A DNA stretch of 5,632 nucleotides. Source: Nitrospirota bacterium. GTDB lineage: Bacteria > Nitrospirota > Thermodesulfovibrionia > Thermodesulfovibrionales > Dissulfurispiraceae. This document shows positions 5,448 through 5,632 of the stretch, piece by piece (within the stretch, counting starts at the first letter, position 1; each line of letters starts with the position of its first letter). The stretch is from positions 1 to 5,632 of the forward strand of contig JACREW010000157.1 of NCBI GenBank assembly GCA_016212685.1, given 5' to 3'. Below the pieces are notes generated by a model. The model saw only the letters and a program-made list of their open reading frames with translations. It was not told where the DNA came from and did not search any database. A program made the translations under genes and the position numbers.

Positions 5448-5632
5448 GTGGAAATACTTAAGACATTCGAAGAAAAAATAACTTACGCGGTCGAAAAGGT
5501 CAAGGCGTTAAAAGAAGAGAAGTATAATCTCGAAAAAAGAATAGAAGAGCTTGAGGACGCGGTAAGATCGAAAGATCTGGAAATCGAACATCTTGTAATG
5601 GAAAAGGCGTCCGTAAAGGGACAGATAGCCGA
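5448..5632 (+). CDS. ZapB-like coiled-coil protein, N-terminal part (runs off the window)
   Basis: From the GTG, 61 codons are open up to the window edge, reading (V/M)EILKTFEEKITYAVEKVKAL and onward. The whole stretch is charged and helical, rich in Glu and Lys with no Pro. Hydrophobic residues fall at heptad a/d spacing (Leu4, Phe7, Ile11, Val18, Leu21, Leu28, Ile32, Leu35, Val39), indicating a parallel coiled coil. This resembles the small ZapB/DUF904 division proteins, which in deltaproteobacteria-like genomes often precede zapA. ZapB helps position the Z-ring with ZapA. The assignment rests on length, composition and heptads rather than a unique motif, and another coiled-coil protein is possible. 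It is separated from slt by 310 bp, so it likely starts its own transcription unit, perhaps one that continues into zapA. Confidence 0.6.
   Translation, partial: MEILKTFEEKITYAVEKVKALKEEKYNLEKRIEELEDAVRSKDLEIEHLVMEKASVKGQIA

Overview
The window looks like ordinary chromosome from a Gram-negative bacterium of moderate GC content. The evidence is a lytic transglycosylase with a signal peptide and a Slt70-like architecture, a ZapB-like coiled-coil start, and GC-rich CCCTCTCCC/GGGAGAGGG palindromes. From memory, this mix of short repeats invading genes and spacers fits Nitrospirota or deltaproteobacteria-like lineages. No marker gene here settles the phylum, so the placement is weak.

Layout: positions 1-731 (minus strand) hold the N-terminal 243 codons of a glycogen branching enzyme (glgB), cut by the window edge. 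A 66-bp divergent spacer follows, with a good sigma70-type promoter candidate facing right. Three plus-strand genes then run almost without gaps: aroC (chorismate synthase, 798-2018), ald (alanine dehydrogenase, 2022-3128; 3-nt gap) and slt (periplasmic soluble lytic transglycosylase, 3131-5137; 2-nt gap). They probably form one transcription unit. A 310-bp spacer (5138-5447) carries a nested palindromic repeat element. The window ends in the first 61 codons of a small coiled-coil protein resembling ZapB, which starts with GTG behind a strong ribosome binding site.

The gene functions are housekeeping: glycogen synthesis, the last step of the shikimate pathway, alanine/pyruvate interconversion, cell-wall turnover and probably division. 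A metabolic link between Ald and Slt (alanine released from wall peptides) is possible but is only inferred.

The unusual content is at a finer scale. (1) aroC carries two low-complexity sequences in frame: a heptanucleotide repeat (AAATTTC, about 4.4 copies) and a GC-rich palindromic element of the same family as the one downstream of slt. The second adds about 15 residues to the enzyme. (2) Ald has Asn-Arg where NAD-specific relatives have a conserved Asp at the end of the second Rossmann strand, which suggests altered cofactor preference towards NADP(H). (3) The spacer element has three hairpins inside a 7-bp inverted repeat, inside an 18-bp imperfect inverted repeat (16/18), giving a MITE-like body of about 195 bp. 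(4) The aroC promoter is placed so that transcription would begin at or next to the ATG, consistent with a leaderless mRNA. I found no CRISPR array, tRNA, rRNA or defence system.
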